Origin: Saprospiraceae bacterium
GTDB taxonomy: Bacteria; Bacteroidota; Bacteroidia; Chitinophagales; Saprospiraceae
Length of the DNA: 64,000 nucleotides
Direction: 5' to 3'
NCBI GenBank assembly: GCA_958295895.1
Contig: CATQHI010000001.1
Coordinates: 124,001-188,000 of the forward strand
Both the position numbers and the translations under genes were made by a program. The notes below the pieces were generated by a model that had not been told where the DNA came from, did not search any database, and was given only the letters and a program-made list of their open reading frames with translations. Below are positions 33,641-43,619 of the stretch, piece after piece. Each line of letters opens with the position of its first letter. Positions within the stretch are counted from its first letter, which is position 1.

Positions 33641-35255
33641 TCAGTTTGCCTCCGGCCTTGCCGGCTGCCGTGCCGCACTGCCCCACCAGTCGGCATTAGG
33701 CCGGTAATCAGGGCTCAGGCGGTCCTTACGCAGCTGCTCGAGCTCCGGCATTTTTTCAGTGGCGAAGCGCTGATAGACGGCCTCCTCCGCTGCAGGATCG
33801 TAGAGCGGGTCGGGAGTAGGAAGCCGGGCCTGCGTACGGTCTAGCCAGGCGGTGAGTTGGCGGTCGAGATCGGCAAGGACCTCCGGTTGTTCTTGGGCTA
33901 TATCCGTCTGTTCCGTCGGATCGTTGCCGAGGTCGTACAGTTCGCGGCGGTCGTCCTCCCAGTAGTGGATGAGTTTGTAGTTGCCCTCGCGAATTGTGGA
34001 ATTAGGCTCCCCGCCCTGATTGCCGTAGTGGGGGTAGTGCCAGTAGAGCGGCCGGGCCGGCAGCGTTTCCCCGTGCAGCAGGGGTACTAAACTCACCCCA
34101 TCGATGCTATCGGGGGCCGGCCCACCCGCCAGGTCCACCAGGGTGGGGTAGATGTCCATCCCCATGACCGGGGTATCGACCGTATCCGGCGCGGCTTTCA
34201 GCCAGGGGACGTACACGAACAGGGGGACGCGGGTGCCCCCCTCCCACTGGTAGCCCTTGCCGCCACGCAGGGGGGCGTTATTGGTCGAATAATTATCGCC
34301 GGAGGCCACGCCGCCATTATCGGAGGTGAACACCACGATGGTGTTGTCGGCCAGGCCCAGCGCGTCGAGTTTATCCAGTACGATACCGACGGCATCGTCC
34401 ATCTGCTCCACTAGCCCGCCGTAAATCGGGTCGTCCTGTGCCAGCCGGATCGGTAGCATACGCTCCATGGTGAAGCCTCGGTCGGCCACGCCGGCGGCTA
34501 CGATCTTGTCCCGGTACTTGCGCCACTTGGCCTCCGAGGTCTGGATGGGACCGTGGACCGCGTAAAAGGAGAGCATGGCGAAAAAGGGCGTCGTATCCCG
34601 CTGGTCTAGAAAATCGGCCGTCTCTCGGGCCAACTTCTCGGAAAGGTTCATGCCTGCCTCGGCGGGTACGTTCGGTAAGTAAGGATTGTCGAAGGGAGAG
34701 AAGTAGCCCCCGCTGGGACTACCGGCCTCGTAGCCCCCCACGTTGATATCAAAGCCATGGTCGGTAGGCAGTGACTGCTGCTCCGCACTTCCCAGGTGCC
34801 ACTTTCGGCAAAAAAGGTGCGGTAGCTCTGGGCCGGAGGGCTTCCGGTAAGCTGGTAAGCTCGGGCTTCAGTTGATGGACGTACTCGGCCGGGAGCGACT
34901 TATTGGCGCGGTTCTGGCGCCGCCAGTCGGTCCCGGTGAGGGCACCAATCCAGTCGGTTACCCCGTGTTCGGTCACGTAGTGACCGCTCATCAGACTGGC
35001 CCGTGAGGGGCTACACACTGCACTGTTGGCGTAACCGGTCGTGAAGTAAGTGCCCCGACTGGCGATCCGGTCGACATGGGGTGTCTCGTAGATGCGGCTG
35101 CCAGTTGCTCCCAGGTCGTGGGCACCGAGGTCATCGACCAGGATAAACAGAATGTTGGGACGGTCGGGGGGGGCAGCTGGGGTCGGCTCCGATGGTCCAC
35201 ATCCGGTGCAATACAGTAGCAGATAGAGGAGTATGGGGTAAATAAGCGGTGGCAT
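33641..35255 (-). pseudogene. Sulfatase gene with two frameshifts (arylsulfatase-like lipoprotein)
   Basis: The reading starts MPPLIYPILLYLLLYCTGC (lipobox) and continues through RPNILFILVDDLGAHDLG (first Asp pair) and the AVCSPSRASLMSGHY site, where C-x-P-x-R would be converted to formylglycine. After LTSLPEALR the frame is lost near 34829-34834; a short piece reading AQSYRTFFA lies in a second frame; then the frame shifts again near 34803-34808 into HLG..., after which the rest (YSDN, GIRVPLFVYVPW-like segments, DIYPTLVDLAG, GNYKLIHYW) is intact to the stop. Two one-base losses about 25 bases apart restore a full sulfatase of about 535 residues. Either it is a recent pseudogene or a sequence error. 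Confidence 0.8.
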
Positions 35256-35459
35256 AGGAACTAGTCGACTGGCGAATGCCCAAATTAACACAAGCGGCTC
35301 AATGATCAAGGGGGGCCAGGCAGGTCTGCGGGGGGCACACCGGGGCAATCTGCAGCCAGACTTCATTTCTGCTGTGCTTAGTTCGTATCTTAGGTGCCAC
35401 GCTTATACTTTATTGACACCACCTCCCTGCAATATCCTAACGATGGCCGAGCGCTTTTC

Positions 35460-36974
35460 ATGCTATTCCCTAATTCCTGGTTGCTGTTCGCGTTCCTGAC
35501 CGCGTGCGTCGTGCAGTCGTCGGCAGCACAGGGGGCGGGGCCGCTGGATGCAACGAATATCGGGCAGGCGGATGGAGAAAATGAGTTAACTAATTTTCTT
35601 TTCATTCTAGTTGATGATTTGGGCTGGGCCGATGTCGGCTACCAGGGCAGTAACCTTTTACGAGACGCCGCACATTGATCGCCTGCGGTCGCAGTCCGTT
35701 AGTTTCCCGCAGGGGTATGCCGCCGCTCCTATCTGTAGTCCGACGCGCGCCAGTATCCTGACCGGTAAATATCCGGTGCGTTTGGCAGCCACCGACTGGT
35801 TCGGCGCTCCCCAGCCCGAGGACGTCCCCCGCCACTGGACTAAGAAGCGGAAGCTGCTACCCGCTCCTTACCGCGAAGAGATGCCGTTGGAGGAGGTTAC
35901 CCTGGCGGAAACGCTGCAGGCAGCGGGCTACCATACTTTCTTCGCCGGCAAGTGGCACCTGGGGGAAGCGGAAGCGGTCTGGCCGGAGCATCAGGGCTTT
36001 GCCATCACCTCGGTGGCTGGGGGGCCGGCCATCCCAAGAGCTACTACAGCCCCTACCACAACCCCCGGCTTACCGATGGTACACCAGGGGAACACCTAAC
36101 GCGGCGCCTCGCGCGGGAGACGGCCGACTATCTACGTAGCCGGAAAGATGAAGAAGCGCCCTTCCTGGCTTACCTCTCCTTCTACAGCGTACACACACCG
36201 CTACAGGCAGATGATTCATTAGTATCAAAAATATACGGCTAAGCGGGAGCGACTTGGGCTAGGAGATGTCTTTACGTCCATCGGTATAGATAGCAATCGG
36301 ACGGTGCGGCGCGTACAGGCACAACCCACCTTTGCCGCCATGGTAGAAATTATGGATGCTGCCGTCGGTGAGGTACTTGCCGCCCTGGAGCAGAGCGGGT
36401 TGGCCGATAACACCGTCGTTATATTCACCTCCGACAACGGGGGGCTGTCCACGACCGGTGCACACCCCACCGCCAATACCCCGCTCTATGCGGGCAAGGG
36501 GTGGCTCTACGAGGGCGGTATCCGCGTACCGCTGTTGATCCGGTGGCCGGGGTGACCGAGGCCGGTAGTACGAGTGAAGTCCCCGTGATCAGTACCGACT
36601 TCTACCCCACGATGCTGGCCATGGCGGGTCTGCCGGCGCACCCCGAGCAACACGTAGACGGGCTCAACCTTGTTCCCCTGCTCCGGGGCGCCCAAGTGGT
36701 AGACCGGGCACTTTACTGGCATTACCCCCACAACGGCAATCAGGGGAGCTTTCCCGGCTCGGCCATTCGGTGCGGCGACTATAAACTGATTGAGAACTTC
36801 GAAGCAGGTACCACCGAGTTGTACGACTTACGCAGCGACTTGGGGGAGGAACACGACCTAGCGAAAAATAAAGCCGGTATCACCGCCCGCCTACTTGAAG
36901 ACCTCCAGCGGTGGCGGGAAGCTACCGGTGCCCGCTACCCAACCCCCAACCCCAACCAGCACACCGATGAATAA
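35460..36974 (+). pseudogene. Second sulfatase gene with at least four frameshifts
   Basis: Divergent to the first sulfatase. A secreted start (MLFPNSWLLFAFLTACVV) and FLFILVDDLGWADVGYQGSN are followed by frame changes near 35655 (before FYETPHIDRLRSQ), near 36010 (before LGGWGAGHPKSYYSP), near 36225 (A-run, before YTAKRERLGLGDVF) and near 36552 (G-run, before VTEAGSTSEVPV). The catalytic site PICSPTRASILTGKY and later motifs DNTVVIFTSDNGG, DFYPTMLAMAG and CGDYKLIENF remain recognisable. With four breaks it cannot make a full protein, so it is a pseudogene. The stop (TAA, 36972-36974) overlaps the sigma factor ATG. Confidence 0.85.
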
Positions 36975-37584
36975 CACGACGCAGTGGGACGATGCCAGGG
37001 TATTTCAGGCCATACGGAACGGGTCCGTGGAGGCCCTTTCCGAGTTGTACCTGCGCTATCATGCCCCCCTGCTGCAACACGGTTTAAAACTTACCCTCGA
37101 CTACGTACGCGTCGAGGAATGCATCCAGGAGCTCTTTTTGTACTTACACGAAAGGCACGACCATCTCGGAGACGTGAAACACGTGGCAGCCTACCTCATG
37201 AAGTCCTTCCGCCGCCGGGTCCTCGCTGAGGTCCGCGTGGCTGCCAAACGCCGGTTGGTTTCGCTCGATAGCCTAAGTCCCGAGCGTATGGTATTTGCTA
37301 CGGAGGAGTTAGAATACACCGGGGAGGAGGAGGACGCCACGGCCCGTGCTGCTATGGTCCAGGCACTGAATCAGCTACCCCCCCGGCAGCAGGAGGCCAT
37401 TTACCTCCGGTACTACCACGGCTTCTCCACGCGGGAGATAGCCGAGATCATGGGAGTGGTGGACCAGACCATTCTTAATACCATATATCAGGCACTGCAA
37501 CGCATGCGCAAGAACGTCCGGCTCCGTAGGGGGGTGGGTATGTTAGTAGCCGTCATTCTGCCGAAGATTTGGATTATTGTCTAG
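36967..37584 (+). CDS. ECF RNA polymerase sigma factor
   Basis: A 205-residue sigma-70 family factor with region 2 (LYLRYHAPLLQHGLKLT, ECIQELFLYLHER) and region 4 (LPPRQQEAIYLRYYHGFST, REIAEIMGVVDQTILNTIYQ) joined by a short linker, as in Bacteroidota ECFs paired with FecR. The C-terminus is a hydrophobic stretch (GMLVAVILPKIWIIV), unusual outside this phylum. ATG 36967 is in the stop codon of the broken sulfatase gene, so translation may be coupled to a pseudogene. It converges on susD with a 42-base overlap, and its likely anti-sigma partner fecR is over 5 kb away on the other strand. Confidence 0.9.
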   Translation: MNNTTQWDDARVFQAIRNGSVEALSELYLRYHAPLLQHGLKLTLDYVRVEECIQELFLYLHERHDHLGDVKHVAAYLMKSFRRRVLAEVRVAAKRRLVSLDSLSPERMVFATEELEYTGEEEDATARAAMVQALNQLPPRQQEAIYLRYYHGFSTREIAEIMGVVDQTILNTIYQALQRMRKNVRLRRGVGMLVAVILPKIWIIV

Positions 37585-39006
37585 CTGCGACTGCGGAAGT
37601 GGATATAGGACGTGGTAGGGTTTAGCGGGCTTACCGCGTGCAATCGCCTGCTCGATGAACTTGCCGTGGCGGATGAGGTCCGTACGGCGTTTATCCTCAC
37701 TGGTAAGCTCACGTCCGCGTTCGGCCAGGAGAAACTCCCGTAGGGCGGCGGTGGTACCGTAGTCACCAAGACTCAGCGGAGCCACTCCGGCGCGGCTACG
37801 CACCCGGTTGATCAGGTCGATACTTTCCTGATTGGGGCCGCTGACTTCATTGAGGGCTTCGGCCCGGGTCAGGAGTATATCGGCCAGCCGGATCAGGGGG
37901 TAGTCGTTGCCACTAAAGCGTCCGTTGGCGTTGGGATCGGGCTTATACTTGAAGTTGCGCACGTCGTCCAGTGGGGCCCCGTCGCTATCCCGCAGTAAGG
38001 GGGTAAGCTCACCGGTGGTTGTAGGTGTATATTCTGTAATGTAAATCTCGGTACGTAGGTCGCCCTCCTCGAAGGTTTCGTAGAAGGCGGTATAGGTACG
38101 GAATTGAGCGCCGAAATTTTCCCAATTAGATTCGATGGGATAGTTCGGTGGGAAGGCATAGGGCATGTACACATTCTGCTGGGACGAACCTACCTGACAT
38201 TCGAAGCGGAAGATGTATTCATTGTTGTTCTCTCCCTCCACACTGAATAGCTCCTGGTAATCTTCATACAGCTCGTAGCTTCCCTCGTCTATCACCCGAC
38301 CGGCCGCGTCGGCGGCCTCTTGCCACTGCTTATTGTCCAAGTAGAATTTAGCCAGCAGGGCTAGGGAGCTTCCTCGATTAGCCCGACTACTCAGTCCGCC
38401 GTATGATAGATTTTCCGCAGCAAACTGCAAATCGGCCTCCACGTACGCTCGGTATTCCTCCTCGGTGGCCCGTGCCGTCTCCTTGCCAATGGCCTCTACC
38501 TCATCCAGGGACGCCCCCGGGGGCACGGTGATGATCGGGGTAGGACCGAAAAAGTCGTGCAGGATATAATAAGAATAGGCCCGTAGGAACCTGGATTCCG
38601 CCTGAATCCTAATACCGGTAGCGGGATCAAGGCCCTCTACGGTTTCGACTACCGCAAGCACGTTGTTAGCGGCCGCAATCGCCGAGTAGCGGCTATTGTA
38701 GTGCCCGTTAAAGTATCCGTCGGAGGCATCCCAGGTAAATTCGATGAAGGGAAGCGCTTGCCGGTTGAGCCCCCCGCCGGTTTCCCAGGTCTCATCGGTA
38801 GGTAGTTGGGCCAGGATGAAGTGGTTGGTTTCCGCAAAGGCAGTGTAGATAAACTCGCTGTAGGCACCGACGAGCAATGCATCGACACCGGCGGGATCGG
38901 CTAAGAACGCATCCGGCTCGTACTGGGTATACACTTCTTCCCGTAGAAATTCGGTACAGCCGCAGAGTAACAGGGGCATTAGTAAGGAAGAAAATAGCTT
39001 ATTCAT
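37543..39006 (-). CDS. RagB/SusD family nutrient-uptake lipoprotein
   Basis: A 487-residue outer membrane lipoprotein, the lid of a SusCD transporter. MNKLFSSLLMPLLLCGC is a lipobox (Cys 17). The RFLRAYSYYILHDFFGPTPI and IRLADILLTRAEALNEV segments and the final YPLPQSQLDNNPNLRQNDGY are typical SusD-like helical repeats. It follows susC by 34 bases on the same strand. The bound nutrient (usually glycan or peptide) is not evident, but nearby sulfatases suggest a sulfated glycan. Start at 39006 gives the lipobox. Confidence 0.93.
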   Translation of the reverse strand: MNKLFSSLLMPLLLCGCTEFLREEVYTQYEPDAFLADPAGVDALLVGAYSEFIYTAFAETNHFILAQLPTDETWETGGGLNRQALPFIEFTWDASDGYFNGHYNSRYSAIAAANNVLAVVETVEGLDPATGIRIQAESRFLRAYSYYILHDFFGPTPIITVPPGASLDEVEAIGKETARATEEEYRAYVEADLQFAAENLSYGGLSSRANRGSSLALLAKFYLDNKQWQEAADAAGRVIDEGSYELYEDYQELFSVEGENNNEYIFRFECQVGSSQQNVYMPYAFPPNYPIESNWENFGAQFRTYTAFYETFEEGDLRTEIYITEYTPTTTGELTPLLRDSDGAPLDDVRNFKYKPDPNANGRFSGNDYPLIRLADILLTRAEALNEVSGPNQESIDLINRVRSRAGVAPLSLGDYGTTAALREFLLAERGRELTSEDKRRTDLIRHGKFIEQAIARGKPAKPYHVLYPLPQSQLDNNPNLRQNDGY

Positions 39007-39040
39007 GACGTGTAGTATTGCATGATGGAAGGAACGACGG

Positions 39041-42000
39041 TTAAAACTGCAGATCGACACCGAAGCGGTAGGTACGGGCCAGCGGGTAGCTGTTGTAGGC
39101 AATGCGGGCTACACCGGTATTGGTGCTCGCCTCCGGGTCATACCCCGCATACTCCGTGATGGTGGCCAGATTATCTACCGCACCGTAGAGTCGCAGCGAG
39201 CGGATGGTGGTGCTATTGCCCAGGTTGAAGGTGTAACTCAGGGTCACATTCTTGAGCCGGATGTAGGAAGCATCGACCACGGTCAGTGAGTTAATCGAAC
39301 GGGCACCGCCGTAGCGGCTCGGATCGACGCCCGAAGGCAGCTCGTTACTGGGGTTGGCCTCCGTCCAGCGGTCGGTATAGTACCGCGAGATGACGTTACG
39401 GGCGTCGTTGGTAGGGTAGAGAGATTCTAGTACGTTCGCATCCAGCGTTTCTACTCCTTCCACCCCCAGCACCAGCACGTCAAGACCGAAGCGGCCCATG
39501 CTGAACGTATTCGACAGGCCGAAGGTCACGTCCGGAAAGGGATCGCCCAGGATCACCCGGTCCTCGGCCGTAACTTCTCCGTCGCCATTCTGATCCACAA
39601 ACCGTGGCTCTCCGGGCCGCGCATCGGGGGTGGGGGAGGCGGCAATGTCGTCGCCCGTCTGGAAGATGCCGTCGATCTCGTAGCCATAAAAGGAACTCAG
39701 CGGCACGCCCTCGCGCACGATCAGAAAGCTGCTGATGAAGTTGACGTTCCCGGAGATGATCTCTTCGGTAAAGTCGGGTAGCTCCGTTACCTCGTTTTTG
39801 AGGTACGATAGAGTCAGGTTGGTCGACCAGGTGAAGGTCTCCTTACGGATGTTGCGGCTACGGATGCTGAAGTCGACCCCGCTGTTACGCACCGAGCCGA
39901 GGTTAGTACGTACGGAGGTGAATCCCACCACGGAGGGCAGCGGTTTCTGGAACAGCTGATCCTCGGTGCTACGGCGGAAGAAGTCAACGGAGCCAGTGAT
40001 GAGGTAGTCGGCCAGCGCGTAGTCGATTCCAAAGTTGATTTCCCGGGTGGTCTCCCACGTCAGGTTGGGGTTGGGCAGCCGCGCCGGTCGTACGCCCTGT
40101 AGGATGCTGCCACCGAAAACGGCACTTCCCTGCGCCACCAGTGTTTGCCGGGTTTCAAAGTTATCGATACCCTGGTTTCCGAGCTCCCCGTACCCGAGGC
40201 GCAGCTTAAGGTTGTCGATGAGCCCCGATCCGGCTAGGAAGGGCTCTTCGGTCAGTATCCAGGCCACGGAGGCGGAGGGAAATACGGCGTATTTATTCCC
40301 CTCGGCAAAGCGGGAGGAGCCGTCGATGCGCACCGAGGCAGTAAGTAAATATTTGTCGCGGAACCCGTAGGTCACCCGGCCCAGTATCCCGTTGAGCTGG
40401 TTCTTGCTGCGTCCGCTGTTCACATTGTCGCCGATGTCACCGTCGCCGCTCTGTAGCAGGTTCGTACCGGTCACGTCCGAGAGAAACCCCTGCGAAGCTG
40501 CTCCGAAGCCATCGGAGAGGAACTCCTCGAAGGTAATTCCCGCCAGCAGCGACAGGTCGTGCTGCTCATCGAACCGCTGCTTGTAGGTCAGGAGCGCCTC
40601 CGCCAACCAGTGGGTCTGCTGTCCGTAGTCGATATCGCCTAGGCCTCCGGCCGCCAGGCCCCGGATGGAGAGCCGGTTGCGGTAGGTATCCTGCCGGTTG
40701 GTATTGGATTCAGCGCCCAGCCGTAGTGTTGCCGTTAGCGCATCGAAGATGTTGTAGTCGGCGTTGACCGAGGCATAAAACCGGTTTTCCAGTACATCCT
40801 GATCGAAACCGTTGATGAGGGCCAGCGGATTATCGAGGGCGATGGTGGTGTTTTGCTGGTACCGCCCGTTGGCGTCCAGGCCGACTGCTAGTGTAGGATC
40901 GAATTGCACTGCCGAATTTATCGGCCCCGCATTCTCGTTTGCTGCGATCGAGCGGTTGATGTTCTCGAAGGTCTGCCGGGTATAGTTGGCATTGGCGCTC
41001 AACTTGAGTCGGTCCAGGGGGCTAGCCTCTACATTCAGGCGGATGTTGTACTTCTGCGTACCGGACGTCCTCACGATGCCCTCCTGGTCGAAGTAGTTCA
41101 ACCCGAGGTAGTAGTTGCCCGCCTCGCTGCCCCCCGAGAGAGAAAGCTGGTGATTCTGTACCGGTGCGTTTTGGAACAGGACGTCCTGCCAGTCCGTCCC
41201 CTCCCCGAAACTAGCTACCTGCTCCGGCGAGTAGGTGTCCGGGGTGCGGCTATTGACTAGCTCCGCGTAGTCCCGCGCACCGAGCACGTCGAGGGTTTTG
41301 GCCGGGGTTTGGGTGCCATAGTAGCTGCTGTAGTTCAACACGGGCTTACCACTCTTGCCGCGCTTGGTTGTGATCAGCACCACCCCGTTGGCCGCACGCG
41401 TACCGTAGATGGCGGCGGCCGAGGCGTCCTTCAGTACGTCGATGGAGGCAATATCCCCCGGGCTCAGCGAGTTCGGGTCGACGCCGGGCAATCCATCCAC
41501 CACGAAGAGTACCCCATTGCTGCTGTTGATGGAACCCGCCCCGCGAATTTGCACCTTGAGCCCGGCACCCGGGGCAGAATTGGTTTGACTGATGTTCACC
41601 CCCGAGGCCGCTCCATTGAGCAACTGTACGGCACTGTAGTTGGCCCCCTCGGTGAAATCCTCGGGCTGCACCGATACCACCGAGCCGGTCACGTCCTGCT
41701 TACGGCGCGTGCCGTAGCCGACTACTACCACACTCTCCAGTGAGGCCACCTCTACGGCCAGCTGTACGTCGATGGTGCTGCGGCCGCCTACCTCGATGGT
41801 TTGCCGCTGGAAGCCGATGTAGGACACTTCCAGTACGGCGTTCTCGTCCGTTACGCTGATCGTGAAATTACCGTCGATGTCCGTTACCGTTCCGCTACCC
41901 GTCGCCTTTTCGAGAACCGTCACACCGATAAGCGGCAGGCCGTCGCCGTCGGTTACCGTACCGCTCACCGGGAAGGCCAGACGGTGCACAACACTGCTGC

Positions 42001-42433
42001 TAGCAACCTCCGCAAGGCGGCTGGCCGGATCGTGTGCCTGTGGCCGGACTACCGTGGCTGAAGCCAGGTCCAGGTTACCCGGATCGTCGCGTGCAGTGAG
42101 TAGCCGGTCGACTTCCCTGCCCCTATGCCGCGTTTGGTATACCACGAAGTATGCTTCGCTTACCTGCCGGTACTTCAGGTTAGTGCGTTGGAGTGCCCGG
42201 TTTATCGCAAGTTCGAGGCTTTCTTCCTCCTGGAGAATAAACTCCAGCCTAATCTGCTCGACCTGTTTGTTACTGAAGGTGATAATCACCTCGTACTTCT
42301 CACTTATTTGCTTGAGTACCTCGCTGAGCGGCTGGCTCTGCTCGTACTTCGTGGACGCGTGAAGGGAGGCCCCGCACATGAGCACGAGTAGCAAGAAAGT
42401 GAGCGATCTGTTGATAAAGGCTTGAAATTGCAT
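39041..42433 (-). CDS. SusC/RagA family TonB-linked outer membrane transporter with STN domain
   Basis: An 1130-residue outer membrane beta-barrel. A signal peptide is followed by a secretin/TonB short N-terminal domain near residues 30-80 (LSEVLKQISEKYEVIITFSNKQVEQ), a carboxypeptidase-like regulatory domain near 155-235 (VSGTVTDGDGLPLIGVTVLEKATG), a TonB box region, the plug (VQIRGAGSINSSNGVLFVVDGLPG) and a C-terminal barrel ending in an aromatic residue. The STN domain marks a transducer that talks to a FecR/ECF pair. It lies between fecR (59 bases upstream) and susD. Confidence 0.95.
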   Translation of the reverse strand: MQFQAFINRSLTFLLLVLMCGASLHASTKYEQSQPLSEVLKQISEKYEVIITFSNKQVEQIRLEFILQEEESLELAINRALQRTNLKYRQVSEAYFVVYQTRHRGREVDRLLTARDDPGNLDLASATVVRPQAHDPASRLAEVASSSVVHRLAFPVSGTVTDGDGLPLIGVTVLEKATGSGTVTDIDGNFTISVTDENAVLEVSYIGFQRQTIEVGGRSTIDVQLAVEVASLESVVVVGYGTRRKQDVTGSVVSVQPEDFTEGANYSAVQLLNGAASGVNISQTNSAPGAGLKVQIRGAGSINSSNGVLFVVDGLPGVDPNSLSPGDIASIDVLKDASAAAIYGTRAANGVVLITTKRGKSGKPVLNYSSYYGTQTPAKTLDVLGARDYAELVNSRTPDTYSPEQVASFGEGTDWQDVLFQNAPVQNHQLSLSGGSEAGNYYLGLNYFDQEGIVRTSGTQKYNIRLNVEASPLDRLKLSANANYTRQTFENINRSIAANENAGPINSAVQFDPTLAVGLDANGRYQQNTTIALDNPLALINGFDQDVLENRFYASVNADYNIFDALTATLRLGAESNTNRQDTYRNRLSIRGLAAGGLGDIDYGQQTHWLAEALLTYKQRFDEQHDLSLLAGITFEEFLSDGFGAASQGFLSDVTGTNLLQSGDGDIGDNVNSGRSKNQLNGILGRVTYGFRDKYLLTASVRIDGSSRFAEGNKYAVFPSASVAWILTEEPFLAGSGLIDNLKLRLGYGELGNQGIDNFETRQTLVAQGSAVFGGSILQGVRPARLPNPNLTWETTREINFGIDYALADYLITGSVDFFRRSTEDQLFQKPLPSVVGFTSVRTNLGSVRNSGVDFSIRSRNIRKETFTWSTNLTLSYLKNEVTELPDFTEEIISGNVNFISSFLIVREGVPLSSFYGYEIDGIFQTGDDIAASPTPDARPGEPRFVDQNGDGEVTAEDRVILGDPFPDVTFGLSNTFSMGRFGLDVLVLGVEGVETLDANVLESLYPTNDARNVISRYYTDRWTEANPSNELPSGVDPSRYGGARSINSLTVVDASYIRLKNVTLSYTFNLGNSTTIRSLRLYGAVDNLATITEYAGYDPEASTNTGVARIAYNSYPLARTYRFGVDLQF

Positions 42434-42492
42434 GATTCCGAATTCTGATGACTTAAGTTGTGCTCCTGGAGAAGTATGAGGCTATCGGCACT

Positions 42493-43497
42493 TTAGTCTG
42501 GGGCCAGGAGGGTATAGTGCGTGCCGTCCCCCTGAATCCTTAGCCCGTTCACCTCGCGCAGGATCTGTAGCACCACGGCCAGGTCATTGACCGGCACCCC
42601 ACCGGAGATAGCCTCACCGGCCACCGTAGCCGGATCGTAGGTGAAGGTGACCCCGTAGATCGCCTCGATGTCAGCCAGCGCCTGGGCCAGGGGGGTCTCG
42701 TTAAAGATCAGCGTGCCGTTTTTCCACGATACCCGTTCCGGTGCCGGTACGTGTTTACGCTTCTCCGGTGGGGCCGTCCCGCGACTAGAGTAGGTCACTA
42801 GGTCACCGGGCTCCATGATGATCAAGCCAGCGTCCGGCCGGTGGGTCTTCAGATCCACCTTGCCCTCTTCCAGAAAGACGCTGGTGTTCTCGTTGCGCGT
42901 GTTGACGTTAAAGGAGGTGCCAAGTACGGTGACCTCCACATCCGGGGTGATCACCTGGAAGTTGTCCCCCGTCGCCGGTTTACGCTTCACCTCGAAGTAA
43001 GCCTCCCCGCTCAGCACCACCTTACGGGGATTAGCCGACTGGTAAGTAAGCCGTGAATTGGAATTCAACGTCACTATGGAGCCATCGGCCAGCACTTCGG
43101 TAAGGTGCTCTCCGTAGCCCGTAGCCAGTACAACCTCTGATGTCTGGAAATACACATAGCCGATCCCCGCTAGCGTTAGCAGCACGGCGATGACGGCTGC
43201 TACCCGCAGTGCACCAGACCGATGGGGAGTCCACTTGCGTTTACGCCGCTCCACTTTTGAAAGTAACCGGGCCAGGGACTGCTCCGCTTGCGCCCGGTCC
43301 GCCGGTTGCTGTCGGAAAGAGATACCTAATGCGTGTAGCCGTGCGTACTCCGCCAGTTCCCGCAGCTCCGGGTGGCCGGTAAGGTGGGCATCCCACTGCG
43401 CTACGGCCCATACATCATCTTGCTTAGCCCACCCCAGAAAGCTGGGGTCTTCCAGCCACTGCTCTAGTGTCGCTATGTTCTCGGGTGTCAGTTGCAC
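42493..43497 (-). CDS. FecR family anti-sigma factor
   Basis: A 334-residue inner membrane protein. The cytoplasmic N-terminus (about 95 residues) binds the ECF factor; one membrane segment follows (VAAVIAVLLTLAGIGYVYF, near 100-118); the periplasmic FecR domain starts with ATGYGEHLTEVLADGSIVTLN and includes GEAYFEVKRKPATGDNFQV; a DUF4974-like STN domain (FNETPLAQALADIEAIYGVTF) closes the protein. This layout is that of Bacteroidota FecR proteins that relay a SusC signal. It heads the fecR-susC-susD transcript. The likely sigma partner is at 36967-37584, not adjacent. Confidence 0.93.
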   Translation of the reverse strand: MQLTPENIATLEQWLEDPSFLGWAKQDDVWAVAQWDAHLTGHPELRELAEYARLHALGISFRQQPADRAQAEQSLARLLSKVERRKRKWTPHRSGALRVAAVIAVLLTLAGIGYVYFQTSEVVLATGYGEHLTEVLADGSIVTLNSNSRLTYQSANPRKVVLSGEAYFEVKRKPATGDNFQVITPDVEVTVLGTSFNVNTRNENTSVFLEEGKVDLKTHRPDAGLIIMEPGDLVTYSSRGTAPPEKRKHVPAPERVSWKNGTLIFNETPLAQALADIEAIYGVTFTYDPATVAGEAISGGVPVNDLAVVLQILREVNGLRIQGDGTHYTLLAPD

Positions 43498-43619
43498 GCA
43501 GCCTATCGGGAGGCCAGTGGTTTGGACCTTCCCTGCCTCTATAGAGACTTAGGTACGCTCTCTATACTAGTGTGTCGGCAGAAAATATAGTAAAGGACAC
43601 CCTGGGCGGGGCTACAGGC
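43498..43619. other. Short region upstream of fecR
   Basis: No gene seen. Contains the end of fecR upstream DNA with CTATAGAGACTTAGGTACG and TCTCTATACTAG tracts, which might carry a promoter for fecR, but no exact TAnnTTTG box was found. A diverged copy of the 19-base word (GGGCGGGGCTACAGG) starts at 43604. Confidence 0.4.
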
